A stretch of 64,000 bases of DNA, taken from positions 5,766,001 to 5,830,000 of the forward strand of contig NC_134764.1 in the NCBI RefSeq assembly GCF_050436995.1, in the 5' to 3' direction. Origin of the DNA: Anticarsia gemmatalis. Lineage: Eukaryota; Arthropoda; Insecta; Lepidoptera; Erebidae. This document shows positions 34,576 through 45,745 of this stretch, piece by piece (within the stretch, counting starts at the first letter, position 1; each line of letters starts with the position of its first letter). The notes under the pieces were generated by a model. It was not told the DNA's origin, made no database searches, and saw only the letters and a list, made by a program, of their open reading frames with translations. The position numbers and the translations under genes are program-made.

Positions 34576-35169
34576 ATAGACTTTATTAAATTAGAAAACT
34601 TTAGACCAAACTTCAGATAAAGGGCTAGTAATAGTACTTAGCTAAAGGTTAAACTAAAACATTAATTAGCAAATAACGTATAATTATACTACCAAAACTA
34701 ATTGGCGAACGTTTTTATTTCAGGCAAATCCTACGCAAAATACATTCATTTTACGCACTATTTATACTGCTTACCTCTAAGTTTAAAGTAGTTTTTTTAA
34801 GTCTTTATTTTTATTTAATTTAGTTGTATATAATTTTATTTTATCTACTAGTTTAACTGTTACATATAAAATAAATGTTACATTCCTACTGTCTAGAAAT
34901 AAAAGGCTTTTATTTTATTGCCTCTAAGTTTGCTTTAAGACAGTATAACCTTCAGAGCAAAGCCTTGATAATTACATATATTTGAGATGATACTACAATT
35001 TAATATTCATATTATTGCAGTGTGCACTATGTCAAGTACGCTCATTTGCACGCAGACACGTTTGTATGCAAATATATCTAATATGCATACAGTATCAATA
35101 ACTAATTGTTTAAAAATAATGGCTGTTGCAATAAAGAACTTTGTAATCAGCGATACTGATATAAATAAA
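34576..35169. other. No feature recognised
   Basis: AT-rich DNA. Confidence 0.4.
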
Positions 35170-35432
35170 AAAGTCTGTCTGTTACGCTTATGCGAAAACT
35201 TCTGAACTGATTTTAACAAACTTATCATAATCAATAGTCATGTAATTAAATTTTAATATTAAAGTCTGTCTGTTTGTCTTTTTCGGTTAAACTCTTAAAT
35301 CGATTATAACAAATTATAATATAATCAATAGTCATATAATTAATTAATTGCTAAATTCTGTCTGCTCGTCTGTTACGCTATCACGGCTAAATTTCTAAAC
35401 CGATTTCTCTGAATTTTATTATGGAGATAGCT
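35170..35432. repeat. Three diverged tandem units of about 91 bp
   Basis: Units begin AAGTCTGTCTG at 35171, 35262 and (as ATTCTGTCTG) about 35354. Each continues with a motif near AACCGATT/AATCGATT, and the first two share ATAATCAATAGTCAT. This may be tandem amplification of a repeat end. Confidence 0.6.
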
Positions 35433-35911
35433 AAAGAGATCGGGGGTAAAACATAGTATTTGTATCAATTTCAATCAATTGTATTTGTTATTTATGCATT
35501 AAGTGTCAAAGATTTCCAAGGATTTTTTCGAAATGATGTTGAAAACCATACTAATATATTTTGCGTGATATCACAGAATAAGTAATAGTACTTCAACAGA
35601 CTGTTTACATGATCATGTTAAAATTATCATGTAAGTATTATTTATCTGGTTCATTTCGTCCTTGAATTGAAACAGGAATTAAATTGCGATTAATTTTAAT
35701 TATGCCCGTAGTTATCTTATTACGTGCGCAATAACACAAACTATACTGTGAATATTAAAAGCCAAATACGCCACTCATTTTATCAATCGATACATGACAT
35801 ATTCTTTTGTATTATATATTAGATTTTTGATATCTAAAAAAGATTCTTCCAAAAGGTTTATTTTGTCCAATAATGTATTTACAGTTCGTCATCCTACCTC
35901 ATATACTATAA

Positions 35912-36195
35912 CTAGCTGACCCGCGCAACTTCGCTTGCGTCACCTAAGAGAATGGGTCAAAATTTTCCCCGTTTTTGTAACATTTTTCGTTGCTTCTCCG
36001 CTCCTTATGACCGTAGCGTGATGTTATATAGCCTATAGCCTTCCTCGATAAATGGGCTATCTAACACTGAAAGAATTTTTCTAATCGGTCCAGTAGTTCC
36101 TGAGATTAGCGCGTTCAAACAAACTAACAAACAAACAAACAAATAAACAAACAATCAAACAAACAAACTCTTCAGCTTAATAATATTAGTATAGA
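35912..36195 (-). mobile_element. Lep1-like Helitron with expanded AAAC microsatellite
   Basis: Minus-strand TCTATACTAATATTA start, CTAG end and terminal hairpin. The AAAC run (about 36116-36170) is the longest of the eight copies. The 5' terminal 10 bp is duplicated outside the element (to about 36205). Confidence 0.88.
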
Positions 36196-36424
36196 TTAGT
36201 ATAGATAAATTATTTTTATGTTAATTTTACCTAGGATTACATGACAAAAAATTATCCATAAAATGATCGCCAGTGTTGTAGCAAAATAAAATATCTAGAT
36301 ATAAAGCTTATTCTATATTGACTTGTAACTAATAATATTTTTCTTTTTTCCAGGTAAGTCAACAACATCCGATCAAGACCATTTATCTACTTATGTATGT
36401 ATGAAGAGCGGGTAATGTAGTCTT

Positions 36425-36480
36425 TACATAGTAATCGATCATGCGAGTATGTATGTGTGTATGTCTGTATGTATGTATTC
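36425..36480. repeat. GTAT/GTGT microsatellite
   Basis: Imperfect GTATGTATGTGTGTATGTCT run. Confidence 0.7.
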
Positions 36481-36716
36481 TCTGTGCATGTCTCTCATTG
36501 CTTTTATAAAGAATGCCGTCGACCTCAACAGTCATGTGACTTGCTCTTATTGCATTCTTTTAATTATAATTACTTATTTATAGTATTTAATTAAGATTAA
36601 ATAAATTTATAGGTAGGTGCTAGAAGGATACTAAACAGATTATAGAGCAATATTTTTTTTCTATATTTATGTCTGATACATAGATAAAAAATAGCAGTAT
36701 TTTTTTTAACTCTTTT
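36481..36716. other. No feature recognised
   Basis: AT-rich spacer. Confidence 0.4.
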
Positions 36717-36753
36717 AGAAAATAAGAGTGTTTACATAACACTCTTATTTTCT
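36717..36753. repeat. Perfect 16-bp hairpin
   Basis: AGAAAATAAGAGTGTT and AACACTCTTATTTTCT pair perfectly around TACAT. It is too short for a typical pre-miRNA. Confidence 0.7.
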
Positions 36754-36884
36754 CACTTACTCTTTCTTAGAAAAATGTAAATATTTCTGATCTTATTGTC
36801 AATGCCATCAGTATAAAAAGATTAGATTTTTGTGTTTGTTTAGAATTAAACCTACCTTTTTAAACTGAAGTTAATAATAAGTGA

Positions 36885-36930
36885 GACAGGTACAGGTACA
36901 GGTCAGGCCAGACAGATACAGGTCATATTA
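36885..36930. repeat. Short ACAGGT-rich repeat
   Basis: Irregular ACAGGT/ACAGATACAGGTC units. Confidence 0.5.
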
Positions 36931-37332
36931 CAACAGTAGATTATCATAATATTAACCGAGTGAGTAGTCCTAGAACAGTTTTAAAACTAAGTAGGTATAC
37001 AAGAAGGGTAATAATTTTATTCCCTCTCCTGCATAATCCCAACTAAGCTAAATAATTACGTCTATATTTTATTACCCGTATGTTAATTATGTTATAAAAA
37101 TATAGTGATATATTTTATTTTGATGTCAGATATGCGGGTGTAACGAAATCGAAACGATTAAAAAGTATCCCCTTTACTTTGTGATGCGTGAATTTTGTTT
37201 ATTAACACCTATTTTTAATTAACAAGGTACTGAATAGAATTTATCATCCGCTTAACATATTTGTACGAAAACACAAGCGTAAAGCGGTTTTTGCTTAAAT
37301 AAAAGCGTGTGTAGGAACTAAGAACTCTACAA
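36931..37332. other. No feature recognised
   Basis: AT-rich DNA. Confidence 0.4.
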
Positions 37333-37556
37333 TTCAATTTCAATTCAATTTATTCAAAATATACGGGAGTACAATGCTTAACTTTCGTCTTATAATTTAC
37401 GCGACATATGTCTCTCAAGATGCGCCCTTGGCATTTCATTTCAATATTGTAAATTAAATTTGAAAAGACCGATAGTACTTTTCCCGACCGGGGAATCGAA
37501 CCCGAGAGCTCTGCGTCAGCACTCGGATACACTACCGATTGCGCCACAAAGGTAGT
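37333..37556 (-). mobile_element. tRNA-derived SINE
   Basis: Minus-strand head (37486-37556): TTTGTGGCGCAATCGGTAG (A box) and CTCGGGTTCGATTCCCCGG (B box), very tRNA-like. The body runs toward an AT-rich end with AATTCAATTTATTCAAAATA. The 5' acceptor half does not pair well with the 3' half, so I prefer a SINE. Confidence 0.65.
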
Positions 37557-37579
37557 CCTAGCACATTATAGGCCGTCAT

Positions 37580-37698
37580 TAACCCCCGGTTTCTGAGTAC
37601 ATTTAGCGGTAGTTTATCTATTCGATAGCGTTTAAACTAAAAAAAAACGCTATTGAACAGAAAAACTACTGCTAAATGTACCTCAGAAACCGGGCATA
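37580..37698. mobile_element. Palindromic MITE with TA target duplication
   Basis: ACCCCCGGTTTCTGAG left end and CAGAAACCGGGCA right end in TA context; the centre is an A-run flanked by AACGCTATTGAA and its inverse. Confidence 0.85.
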
Positions 37699-38825
37699 AA
37701 TATGTTAATAATAATACAAAAGGGATCAATATTTCCATTCGCAGTCGTCTTAAAAAAAAGAAAGCATTATGAATGCATGAGATACCTAGAATTATATACG
37801 GAACTGTACTAAGCTCTACTAATTACTAGACAAAAACACTTACTTATCACTATTCATCAGTGTAGACTCGGTTTTATAATGAGGGTGTACATTGTACGGC
37901 AGTAGTGCTATACACTTCCCGATATACATACATATTTATGAGTTAAGGTAGAAATATATAATTCTATCGATCATCGGTCGATAAGACTGGAGTAATCGCA
38001 GATGAGGGTTCTACATTATTAAGACATTTAATTCCTTTGATAACAAGCTTCTGTCTGAGTTCGTCCACATGAATTTTTAAGGTAAAAAGTATTATGTGAT
38101 ACAGAGTATAAGCTATAGTGTAACCGTATATATTTTACAGAAGCTTTGGCGTAATTAAGTAACAAACATCCATAAAGACAACCAAACTTTCGCATTGATA
38201 ATATTAGTATAGATTTTAGAAATTTCTCCTTTTCCATCCTTATATTATCTATCAATTTGAACCCTGGCACCAATTTTGCTCGATCGTATTCAATCAATGG
38301 CATCGATCGATAGTCGATAGATTAATATAGTAACATCTTTAACATACGTACGCACCGATTCCCGTCTAGTTCTGCACGCATCACTTTCATGTTTGTTTAG
38401 TTTCTAGATAATTGTAATGGAACATGGAATATCATTGCCAATATGATCTGTGCAATGTTAGATGTTGGGGCGTTTTCTTATATTTGCATAGTCTTCGGTA
38501 CATTACTATAGTATATAATATACATATACTGAAGAAATAAACTCCCACTTCATCCATTCGTTAAACTGTTCACGATAAATTCGTAAGTATACATAAGTGG
38601 CGGTAGAACATTACACTATTACTTTTTATTTAATCGTAATAGTATGGTTAGTGATCAGCCTAGTGTCAAAGTTGTTCAAGCAAAGGCCTTTGACATGGCT
38701 TAACAACTGTTGTCTTAGCAGACAACAACCGGGACCGACTTTTTACGTACCCTCCAAAGCACGGAGACGTCCAGTTCAAATACCACTATGTGGCATATAG
38801 GTTCGTCGCAGGACAGTTTATATAG
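37699..38825. repeat. Mostly unassigned; repeat fragment at 38145-38216
   Basis: Near 38145-38216, GGCGTAATTAAGTAACAAAC and ACTTTCGCATTGATAATATT match the repeat end at 29885. At 38690-38770, TTGACATGGCTTAACAACTG and CCAAAGCACGGAGACGTCCA resemble another lepidopteran repeat. No gene is supported. Confidence 0.35.
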
Positions 38826-38992
38826 ACCTTAAATAAACTTTGGATTGGCTGAACCGATTTTGATGGGACTTTCGCTGTAAGATAAAAAATATTGTGGAGC
38901 CATCATACAGGCTCCCATCTCAGGATTCTCGCGGGGTCAGAATGCGCGATTACATAAAAAAGTCAACGAACGAAGCTGCGGCCATCAGCTAG
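38826..38992 (+). mobile_element. Helitron-like 3' fragment, another family
   Basis: Ends GAAGCTGCGGCCATCAGCTAG followed by A. The CTAG end and GC-rich pre-terminal stretch resemble the other Helitron families here. The 5' end is not identified. Confidence 0.35.
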
Positions 38993-39689
38993 AGTTTAAT
39001 AAAATCTTCCTGAGTCGGCTTATCTCTTACATATTTTATTAAGTACATAAAATATATTTCCGTACAATGTATCTAATAATTACATGACCTGTAAAAAAGC
39101 ACTTACACTTTATGATATTTGTGTAGGTTTATGGTCATGGAGTCCATACTCCATGGACTGTACCTGGTACCAATAAAATGTTTACGAGCTATCGAATTGA
39201 TACATTAATGGGGTACCATTAAATCTATCGCTATGTACGGTTTGATTACTTTGTAAATAGACAGGGAATACTACATTGAACCTAGTTATATGTATTTTCG
39301 CTTACATTGTATAATGATTTTGTTATTTACACAATGACGGCCAGTTTTACTACTTTGAATAATAGTTAGCTTGCGAAAATCTGGCAGGCTTTTTCAAACG
39401 TTTGCAGTTACTTTATTTATTGGTTAAGTTATGTGATATTTATCTGGAAGTTGTGAATTTTAGATTCATAAACTTGTATTAAAATAACACACACCGAAGT
39501 GGCTCGCTTCCTAACAGCCTAGGTCCCACTGGTTGTGGTACAAAAGTTTTCGCAAACTCAATTATATTTTTTGTCTCTATTAATACCTACTATTCAAAGG
39601 TAAAATAATGACGACAGTACCTATTTAATACTGATTAGTTCGCTGCGTGATTATTGAGGGCATGCAAAGTCCCCAGCCCGCACTTGGCC
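38993..39689. other. No feature recognised
   Basis: AT-rich DNA; a short GGAGTCC/ACTCCATGG foldback lies near 39137-39160. Confidence 0.4.
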
Positions 39690-39765
39690 AGCTTGGCAAA
39701 CTCAAGGCCTTAATCCCTTCTCTTCGTTTGGGAGGAAACTGCAGTGGGATAGAAATGGGGGGAAA
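39690..39765 (-). repeat. Interspersed repeat tail (CCCAGCAGTGGGA family)
   Basis: CAAGGCCTTAATCCCTTCTC, GTTTGGGAGGAAA and CTGCAGTGGGATAGAAATGG. Confidence 0.55.
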
Positions 39766-39886
39766 AATATCTTAGTAGAGAAAACATCATTGCTATTACT
39801 ATATTTAGCTAAACTTTTAAATAGAAAAGTTAAGTCATAACATACTATCAAGAATACACTAAGGTAAACGGCCACTGTTTATTTCT

Positions 39887-40090
39887 ATGTCTATAACCTC
39901 TCAAGCGCCCGGCCACCGTGTCACGGTTGAATGTGCTACCCCCGTCAAGCGTCCCGCCACCGTGGTACGGCAAAACGATCTTACATTTAAAAAACGTAGA
40001 AAAGAAATACTAAAACTATCTTTATCCCTTTCAAACATATTTGACATTGAAGCTGATGAAACGAGACGACGATCTAATGCACACACTTGA
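39887..40090 (+). other. Open frame of doubtful coding status (67 codons)
   Basis: The frame starts at 39887 (ATGTCTATAACC) and encodes a basic peptide with RHRV-like and FKKRRKEILKLSLSL segments. Its first third is GC-rich and contains an imperfect internal duplication (CCGGCCACCGTGTCACGG and CCCGCCACCGTGGTACGG). I recognise no family. It may be a transposon remnant. Confidence 0.15.
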
Positions 40091-40412
40091 ATAAGTGGTT
40101 GATATAGGCCAGAGAGCACCATAAACAACATCTGACCCAACGACATGTTCCTTTATGACCAATATTGTAAATACTTTTTTTAACTAATTTTAAAGATTTG
40201 AGCATATTTTACAGTTGGATTTTAATGTCATTATTCATTTACTACACGATAAGACCTTTCGTCATATTATTTTTTTTGCCTAAAAATATTTATTAGACTT
40301 TCTTCAAACACATGCCTAAAGCACACAATATTCAGATTAAACCGACTATTGTGCTACCACTATCAAATATTATTTGTGGTTTATTGTTTTAATCTATAGC
40401 AAATTTTATGTA

Positions 40413-40466
40413 GATTTAAAATATATAAGGTAGGTATGTCTAGACATACCTTATATATTTTAAATC
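40413..40466. repeat. Near-perfect long palindrome, 54 bp
   Basis: The arm GATTTAAAATATATAAGG...TATGTCT is repeated in inverse as AGACATA...ATC with a single 4-bp insertion (TAGG) in the left arm and no loop. It abuts the next palindrome exactly. Confidence 0.95.
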
Positions 40467-40520
40467 TCCGTCATATTTTAATACTAACACCCTAGGGTGT
40501 TAGTATTAAAATATGACGGA
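40467..40520. repeat. Perfect 54-bp palindrome
   Basis: 27-bp arms, TCCGTCATATTTTAATACTA to ACACCCT and their exact inverse, meet at CCCTAGGG with no spacer and no mismatch. Such loopless palindromes are unstable in most genomes. Confidence 0.97.
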
Positions 40521-40540
40521 ATCGACGCTTAAACGCCAAC

Positions 40541-40620
40541 CGCCATTTCAATTTCGCGCGCCATTTTTGGCCCGGACGCTTAACGGTATATTTGAATTTT
40601 GACGTTGGGGCGCTCGAGAG
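40541..40620. promoter_or_regulatory. Candidate regulatory island: GCCAT and E2F-like sites
   Basis: CCGCCATTTC at 40540, TTTCGCGC at 40552-40559 and GCGCCATTTTTGG at 40557-40570 lie directly beside the double palindrome. GC content is locally raised. The composition echoes 20041-20160. Confidence 0.25.
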
Positions 40621-41689
40621 GTTAATATACAATTAAAGTACATAGTTGCAATCACATGTGCCAGCTGTCGGTGTTATTGGTCTGTTCGATGTGTGATATG
40701 TTATCTGTGATACAAATGTATGCGGGTTCGCGGTCAGCGGTCTGACCTCGTGGCATCGGCATTTAGGGGGACTCACTGTTCAATATCTTTATTTAAAGTA
40801 AGTATGATTGAGTCGCGAATAAAAGTGATATTATAAGCATCAATGCGTATTAAAAGATAAGTCCAATTCTGTGTTTGTCAGTCTGTTTGTGAATATCTCC
40901 AAAACTGCTGAACAGATTTCACTTGAGCAAGTGCTTATAAAGTAGGTACTAGTTTCCGCTCGCGACGTTGTAAATTTTCTCTTTGATAAGTAAGTAAGTT
41001 TATTGTTAGTGTTTATGATTTTTTGTATTGTAGCAGACCGGGCTAAGAGTAAATATCCCTGATCCAATAGGTATTATCCGTATTAAATTGATATATCAAT
41101 ACATATTACTGTTCGACATTAAACGGGAAAGACCAGCGGCTAAAATATCCTATTGTTATTCTATGACGTAGAGTCATGCAAAACAAAAGAATACATTAGT
41201 TAATGATTGTAATTTACAAATTATATTACTTAAAAACCATTACCAAGACTATTTAATTTTAACAGGCAATACTGATGATACATGAAAATTAAGAAAAAAC
41301 ATTTTTGTTCTAATATTTTTCGCGTTGTTTTATTGGTATCGATTTCAAAATCCCTTCTATACCCTACGACCACTGACCAGCTTTTGTTTTCATAAGTGAT
41401 GTCCCTACACCCTGGACATTTTACTCCTCAAATTTTAATCGAAGCTATATTATAGTCTAGTTGTTATTTATACCATCTATGTGAAGTGTAGTGGGGAGTG
41501 GGGACAGACAGCTGGCAGCCTTAGTCACCCAGAGGCACCAATTCAGACAATTTAAACTCCTACAATTCTAATTGCAACCAATATAGTTCAATTAGAGGAC
41601 GTTTTTTGAGTCTCTTGTTAAACACTCAATTATATATTTATTTATAGTGGCATATTTTTCTAAATATTTAGGCCATAAGTTGCCGTTGG
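40621..41689. other. No feature recognised
   Basis: No supported gene or repeat. Confidence 0.4.
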
Positions 41690-41860
41690 ATATTTTTAAT
41701 AATGTCATATCTCGCTTGCATTTTCTGCTTTACTCGCATGAATTTATTTGAATATAGCATACGTCATACTCCAAAGTAAAGGCTGTAGTACTGAAAAAAT
41801 ATCAAAACCGATCCAGCAATTTAGCCTTTAAAGTGTGACAGACTAACGTTACATTATTAT
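41690..41860. repeat. Degraded interspersed repeat
   Basis: Contains AAACCGATCCAGCAATTTAG, a phrase common to Helitron-like repeat interiors in Lepidoptera; edges unclear. Confidence 0.3.
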
Positions 41861-42189
41861 GGATCATGATGAATTAAAAATGGCGTAAAGATTATGATGA
41901 ATAAAAAATGGCGTATATAATATATTCACAAAAAGTAATCACCCATTTAGAGAACGTTTTAATTCCTAAATAATTGACCGGAAATTGAACGCAGAACGCA
42001 TCGCAATCTCTGTACCTACCTGTGTTATTAATGTTATTATGAAAGGACGATGACCATGACCGGCTGTGAAGGGCGAGATGTAAACACCCGAAATTTAAAC
42101 AAACGCCAAGAATAACTTGCTCCACCCCACTTACGAACGACTTTACAATATGATTATGAAGATTCTCTGAAATTAAGAAATATTTCGTA

Positions 42190-42386
42190 CTAGCTGACCC
42201 GCGCAGCTCCGCTCACGCTTTCTTGTTTCTTATTTAATACCGTGCATTTTCAAATCTATTCACCTTTTACACCTTCCCTGGACTTCCACGAATAATTCAA
42301 GACCAAAATTAGCCAAATCGGTCCAGCCGTTCTCGAGTTTTAACGAGACTAACGAACAGCAATTAATTTTTATATATACAGATAGA
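42190..42386 (-). mobile_element. Helitron-like element, third family
   Basis: On the minus strand it begins TCTATCTGTATATATAAAAA and ends GCTGCGCGGGTCAGCTAG. The 3' end matches the Lep1-like copies while the body differs. A shared 3' end with different bodies fits several families mobilised by the same helicase. Confidence 0.6.
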
Positions 42387-42397
42387 TTAATATTGTA

Positions 42398-42570
42398 AAC
42401 GCGAAAGTTTGACTGCCTGTTGAGCTTTTATTGCTAAACTGATGAACCGATTTTGATAAATTTTGGCATAGGGATAGCAGAAAACCGGGATCAAACATAG
42501 GCATACCTTTTTCCAAAAAAATACCGCTTATAGAGTAAATAGGGGGTGAAAATTTTACGTGAAAATGCGC
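42398..42570. repeat. Interspersed repeat fragment
   Basis: GCGAAAGTTTGACTGCCTG and GATGAACCGATTTTGATAAA are typical of another widespread lepidopteran repeat. Confidence 0.4.
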
Positions 42571-42899
42571 GGGTCATGTGATAAGGAATATGGTCGAGAG
42601 TCGAAAAGGTGGGAATTTATTTGGTCGAAGATTTTTTTGAAGCTCGATTGTAATTTTCATTCGAATGGAGTTTTAATTTTTACCCGTGCTGAAGAAATTA
42701 TTAGTGCGAGAAAAACATAAAGATATATGTGAAAGAAAATGCAAAGAGATAATTTTGCTATAAAAATCGTTCAAGCATTATATTACTAAGCATTTATGAT
42801 TGTTCTATGATCTAGTGAAATGCACACAATATTTTATTACATTATACACATTTTTAACAACAAACTAAGAGAAAAATAGCCAGGTTTTATTGGAAGAAT
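42571..42899. other. No feature recognised
   Basis: AT-rich DNA. Confidence 0.4.
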
Positions 42900-42904
42900 C
42901 TTTT

Positions 42905-43220
42905 TTTAACCCGTTTTGTCCCACTGGGCAAGAATTTCTACTCAAATTTGAGGGAGAGTTTAGGCCTTGTGTCCAGTAGAATTATTATAATTTTGATCTA
43001 TTTCTGTCTCACTGTTGGACAATAGTCTCTTTCAAAAAGGACGGATTAAGCCTCGAGTACACCTCGCTGGCTGAACTAGCTAAGTGCGGGTTAATGTCTT
43101 AAAAAGGCGTTTGATTAGAAAAGACCAAGTCTTAACAAAGTAAGGAAGATTCAAGCAAAACATAGACTGTGACCGTAGTCCATTTTGAACTCTATGGAAG
43201 GCCAGCTTGGGGCAATTACT
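42905..43220 (+). repeat. Two adjacent copies of the CCCAGCAGTGGGA-family repeat
   Basis: First ACCCGTTTTGTCCCACTGGG with TTTAGGCCTTGTGTCCAG, then CTGTCTCACTGTTGGACAAT with GGATTAAGCCTCGAGT and CTGGCTGAACTAGCTAAGTG. The second extends further into the family body. Confidence 0.55.
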
Positions 43221-43761
43221 CTAAAGATATGGATGGATACTTAAGTTAAGTAGGCAATAGGTATCGATCCGTGTTGATGAATCCATAAATAAATACAATA
43301 AGTCCAAGGACTTCGGTGAATTGAATCATCGGTGAATCTAGCATCACGGCGTACTAAAACGTCATTTCTAAGTAGTTCTCAAAAGTATTGCTGTCGTAAT
43401 ATTTCATGACTAAGTCACTGTGACAGCACAATAACAGCGTTTATTCAACGTCTTATAAACTAAAGTTAAACACGCAGAAAAATAATAAATATCATTGGAT
43501 AAAATCTTACACAGTTATCTGATTTCAAAACTAAACAGAGCTTGTGTATCCAGGCAAATGATTGACATACTTATACAGAAAATGTAGCAGACCGTTCTAG
43601 CATTGACCGGTTTAAAGATAATTTTACGGATAACTTTAACAAATTAGGTATACACCTAACAAATAACTTACTACTTACTAACCTAACCTAACTTTCTCAT
43701 GAATCGCTATATCAATTGGTGAAAACAACATGAAAATTAGTGCCGTAAATTTTGAGTTTAT
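43221..43761. other. No feature recognised
   Basis: AT-rich DNA. Confidence 0.4.
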
Positions 43762-43767
43762 CACGAA

Positions 43768-43778
43768 CAGACAGACAT

Positions 43779-43810
<32 letters not shown>

Positions 43811-43812
43811 TC
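43768..43812. repeat. CAGA microsatellite
   Basis: ACAGACAGACATACAGACAG and further CAGA units. Confidence 0.85.
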
Positions 43813-44053
43813 ACGGCGAGGTGACTAGGTAGTGTTTTACATCCATAAGTCCTGGCAACAAGCAAGTTCTCTATCAAAAAGTAGGCCTCATTATGTTTAC
43901 GGAGTATGAATGAATAACGAGTTTAGAAAAAAACCTGAGATTGGTTTCAGTTTCACATAGTTTCCTATTAGCAGAGCGTGAAAATCATCGCGACGTACAC
44001 AACATAGTAGGTACGCATGTACTTTGGTTCTCCTTAAGATATCTATACTAATA

Positions 44054-44307
44054 TCTATACTAATATTATAAAGCTGAAGAGTTTGTTTGTTTGTTTGTTT
44101 GTTTGAACGCGCTAATCTCAGGAACTACTGGTCCGATTTGGAAAATTCAGTGTTAGATAGCTCATTTACCGAGGAAGGTTATAGGCTATATATCATCACG
44201 CTACGACCAATAGGAGCAGAGCAGCAATAAAAAATGTTACAAAAACGGGGAAAATTTTGATTCATTTTCTCTTATGTGACGCAAGCGAAGTTGCGCGGGT
44301 CAGCTAG
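44054..44307 (+). mobile_element. Lep1-like Helitron, first of a head-to-tail pair
   Basis: TCTATACTAATATTATAAAG start, GTTT run, intact 3' hairpin and CTAG end. The first 10 bp of the element is also present just outside the 5' end (44042-44051). Confidence 0.9.
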
Positions 44308-44551
44308 TTATACCTAAAGCTGAAGAGTTTGTTTGTTTGTTTGAACGCGCTAATCTCAGGAACTACTGGTCCGATTTGAAAAATTCTTTCAGTGTTAGAT
44401 AGCCCATTTATCGAGGAAGGCTTTAGGCTATATACTACATCACGCTACGATCAATAGGATCAGAGTACAAGTAAAAAATGTTTTAAAGACAGGGAAACAT
44501 ATGTGCCATTTTCTCTTATGTGACGCAAGCGAAGTTGCGCGGGTCAGCTAG
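44308..44551 (+). mobile_element. Lep1-like Helitron, second of the pair
   Basis: Begins directly after the CTAG of the first copy with TTATACCTAAAGCTG, so most of the TC terminus is deleted. The interior and CTAG end are normal. The two interiors differ by substitutions and small indels, so this is not a recent duplication. Confidence 0.88.
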
Positions 44552-45035
44552 TTCTTTATACGTGACTTTTGGAGGTATTTTGAAACGCTAATATTGTAGT
44601 TGCTAATTACCTTGCTGAAGTTAAATATATAATAATATGTATGTCACGAGTGTTTGGGCTTACTTTGTAGTGAGTGGAGTTTGGTATGTTGGCATGGCTA
44701 TATGATTATTGATTTGTTTGATCCGCAGATTATGTTTCTATGATTTTGTGCTCGTAAAATTTGCCTCTTATTGGCTTTGATTGTCGGAGAAGGATTCGTT
44801 CTTTAAACTATTAAATTAATATACATTAAAGATATCTGCAATAATTGAAGAAAGTATCCTATTTTCTTTACTACATATTTTTCAAACAACCTCTCGATTA
44901 AACCATTTTTACTAAGAAACTAGGACTTGAGTCGTCTAAGAACAAAATTATACTCCAGCCGTAACACAGGAGATCAATATTATACCCTTGGTAGAAAAGA
45001 AAAATCCGAGATTAGGGTATGCCATTAAAAGCTAC
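44552..45035. other. No feature recognised
   Basis: AT-rich DNA. Confidence 0.4.
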
Positions 45036-45121
45036 ACTTATTTATTTATTTATTTCAAACTTTATATACAGGGCTGTATAAAGGCGGACTTAATGCCAGG
45101 GGCATTTTCTGCCAGTCTACC
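45036..45121 (-). mobile_element. LINE 3' end with TAAA-type tail
   Basis: Inverse of 25239-25325: a TTATTTATTTATTTATTTC tail, then AAGGCGGACTTAATGCCAG and CATTTTCTGCCAGTCTACCT. Confidence 0.65.
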
Positions 45122-45689
45122 TTGGGTCTACTTATACAATTGTCCAATACCTACATTGTTTTAAACAAAGAACAAACCAAAAATCTCCGCGAAGAAAACC
45201 AAAACAAGAGAAAGCCGTATTCTATTTATAATGAAAAACAAACTGGCCAGTGCGTAACCGACTTAACGCGCATGTGCGAACTCCTGAAACAGTGGCCATT
45301 CACACCACCTCACCTAAATATTTATCATTACAAATACAACCTTATCAGTTTGCTATAATGTTGGTAATCGCGTGGCAAGATCCAAGTTTGATATTCCACA
45401 TGAATGGGCTTTGTAATCTGCAGTTAACTTTGTTCATTCAATTGTAGTGTTACCATGTTGCACTTGAATTTTGGGATCCTGGAATTTTCCTCTATATAGA
45501 TACTATAGGTAGATTATCTTTAAATAGCCGTAATTCTAGTTACAGTATACACGTAGAGCCGATTTTACAATACTCGTTTGATAGAAAGTCTTTGGAGAAT
45601 CTGTTAAAATTAAAGTGTTCTTCTGTACAGACTGAGAGCGCTGATTGCCTAGAGCTACAGGTTTCGTACCTGCAGCAACTCACCAATGA
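45122..45689. other. No feature recognised
   Basis: Short frames only. Confidence 0.35.
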
Positions 45690-45745
45690 CTTTTTGGGAG
45701 GAGAGCCTTGTCCAGCAGTGGGACATTGCTGGGTTAAGTCTATTT
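45690..45745 (-). repeat. Interspersed repeat tail (CCCAGCAGTGGGA family)
   Basis: TTTTTGGGAGGAGAGCCTTG followed by TCCAGCAGTGGGACATTGCT. Confidence 0.65.

Noticed and set aside
37486..37556. tRNA gene on the minus strand
   Set aside because: Close to a tRNA in length and boxes, but the terminal halves do not pair and it continues into a repeat body. tRNAscan-SE would settle it.
39137..39160. miRNA precursor resembling a miR-281 fragment
   Set aside because: The foldback is under 12 bp per arm and the similarity is a few bases only.
40413..40520. Parvovirus-type folded terminal hairpin
   Set aside because: A T- or Y-shaped terminus needs an outer stem around the two small palindromes. The flanks here do not pair and no viral frame is nearby.
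43768..43812. CRISPR-like repeat
   Set aside because: Simple CAGA microsatellite without spacers, in a eukaryotic genome.
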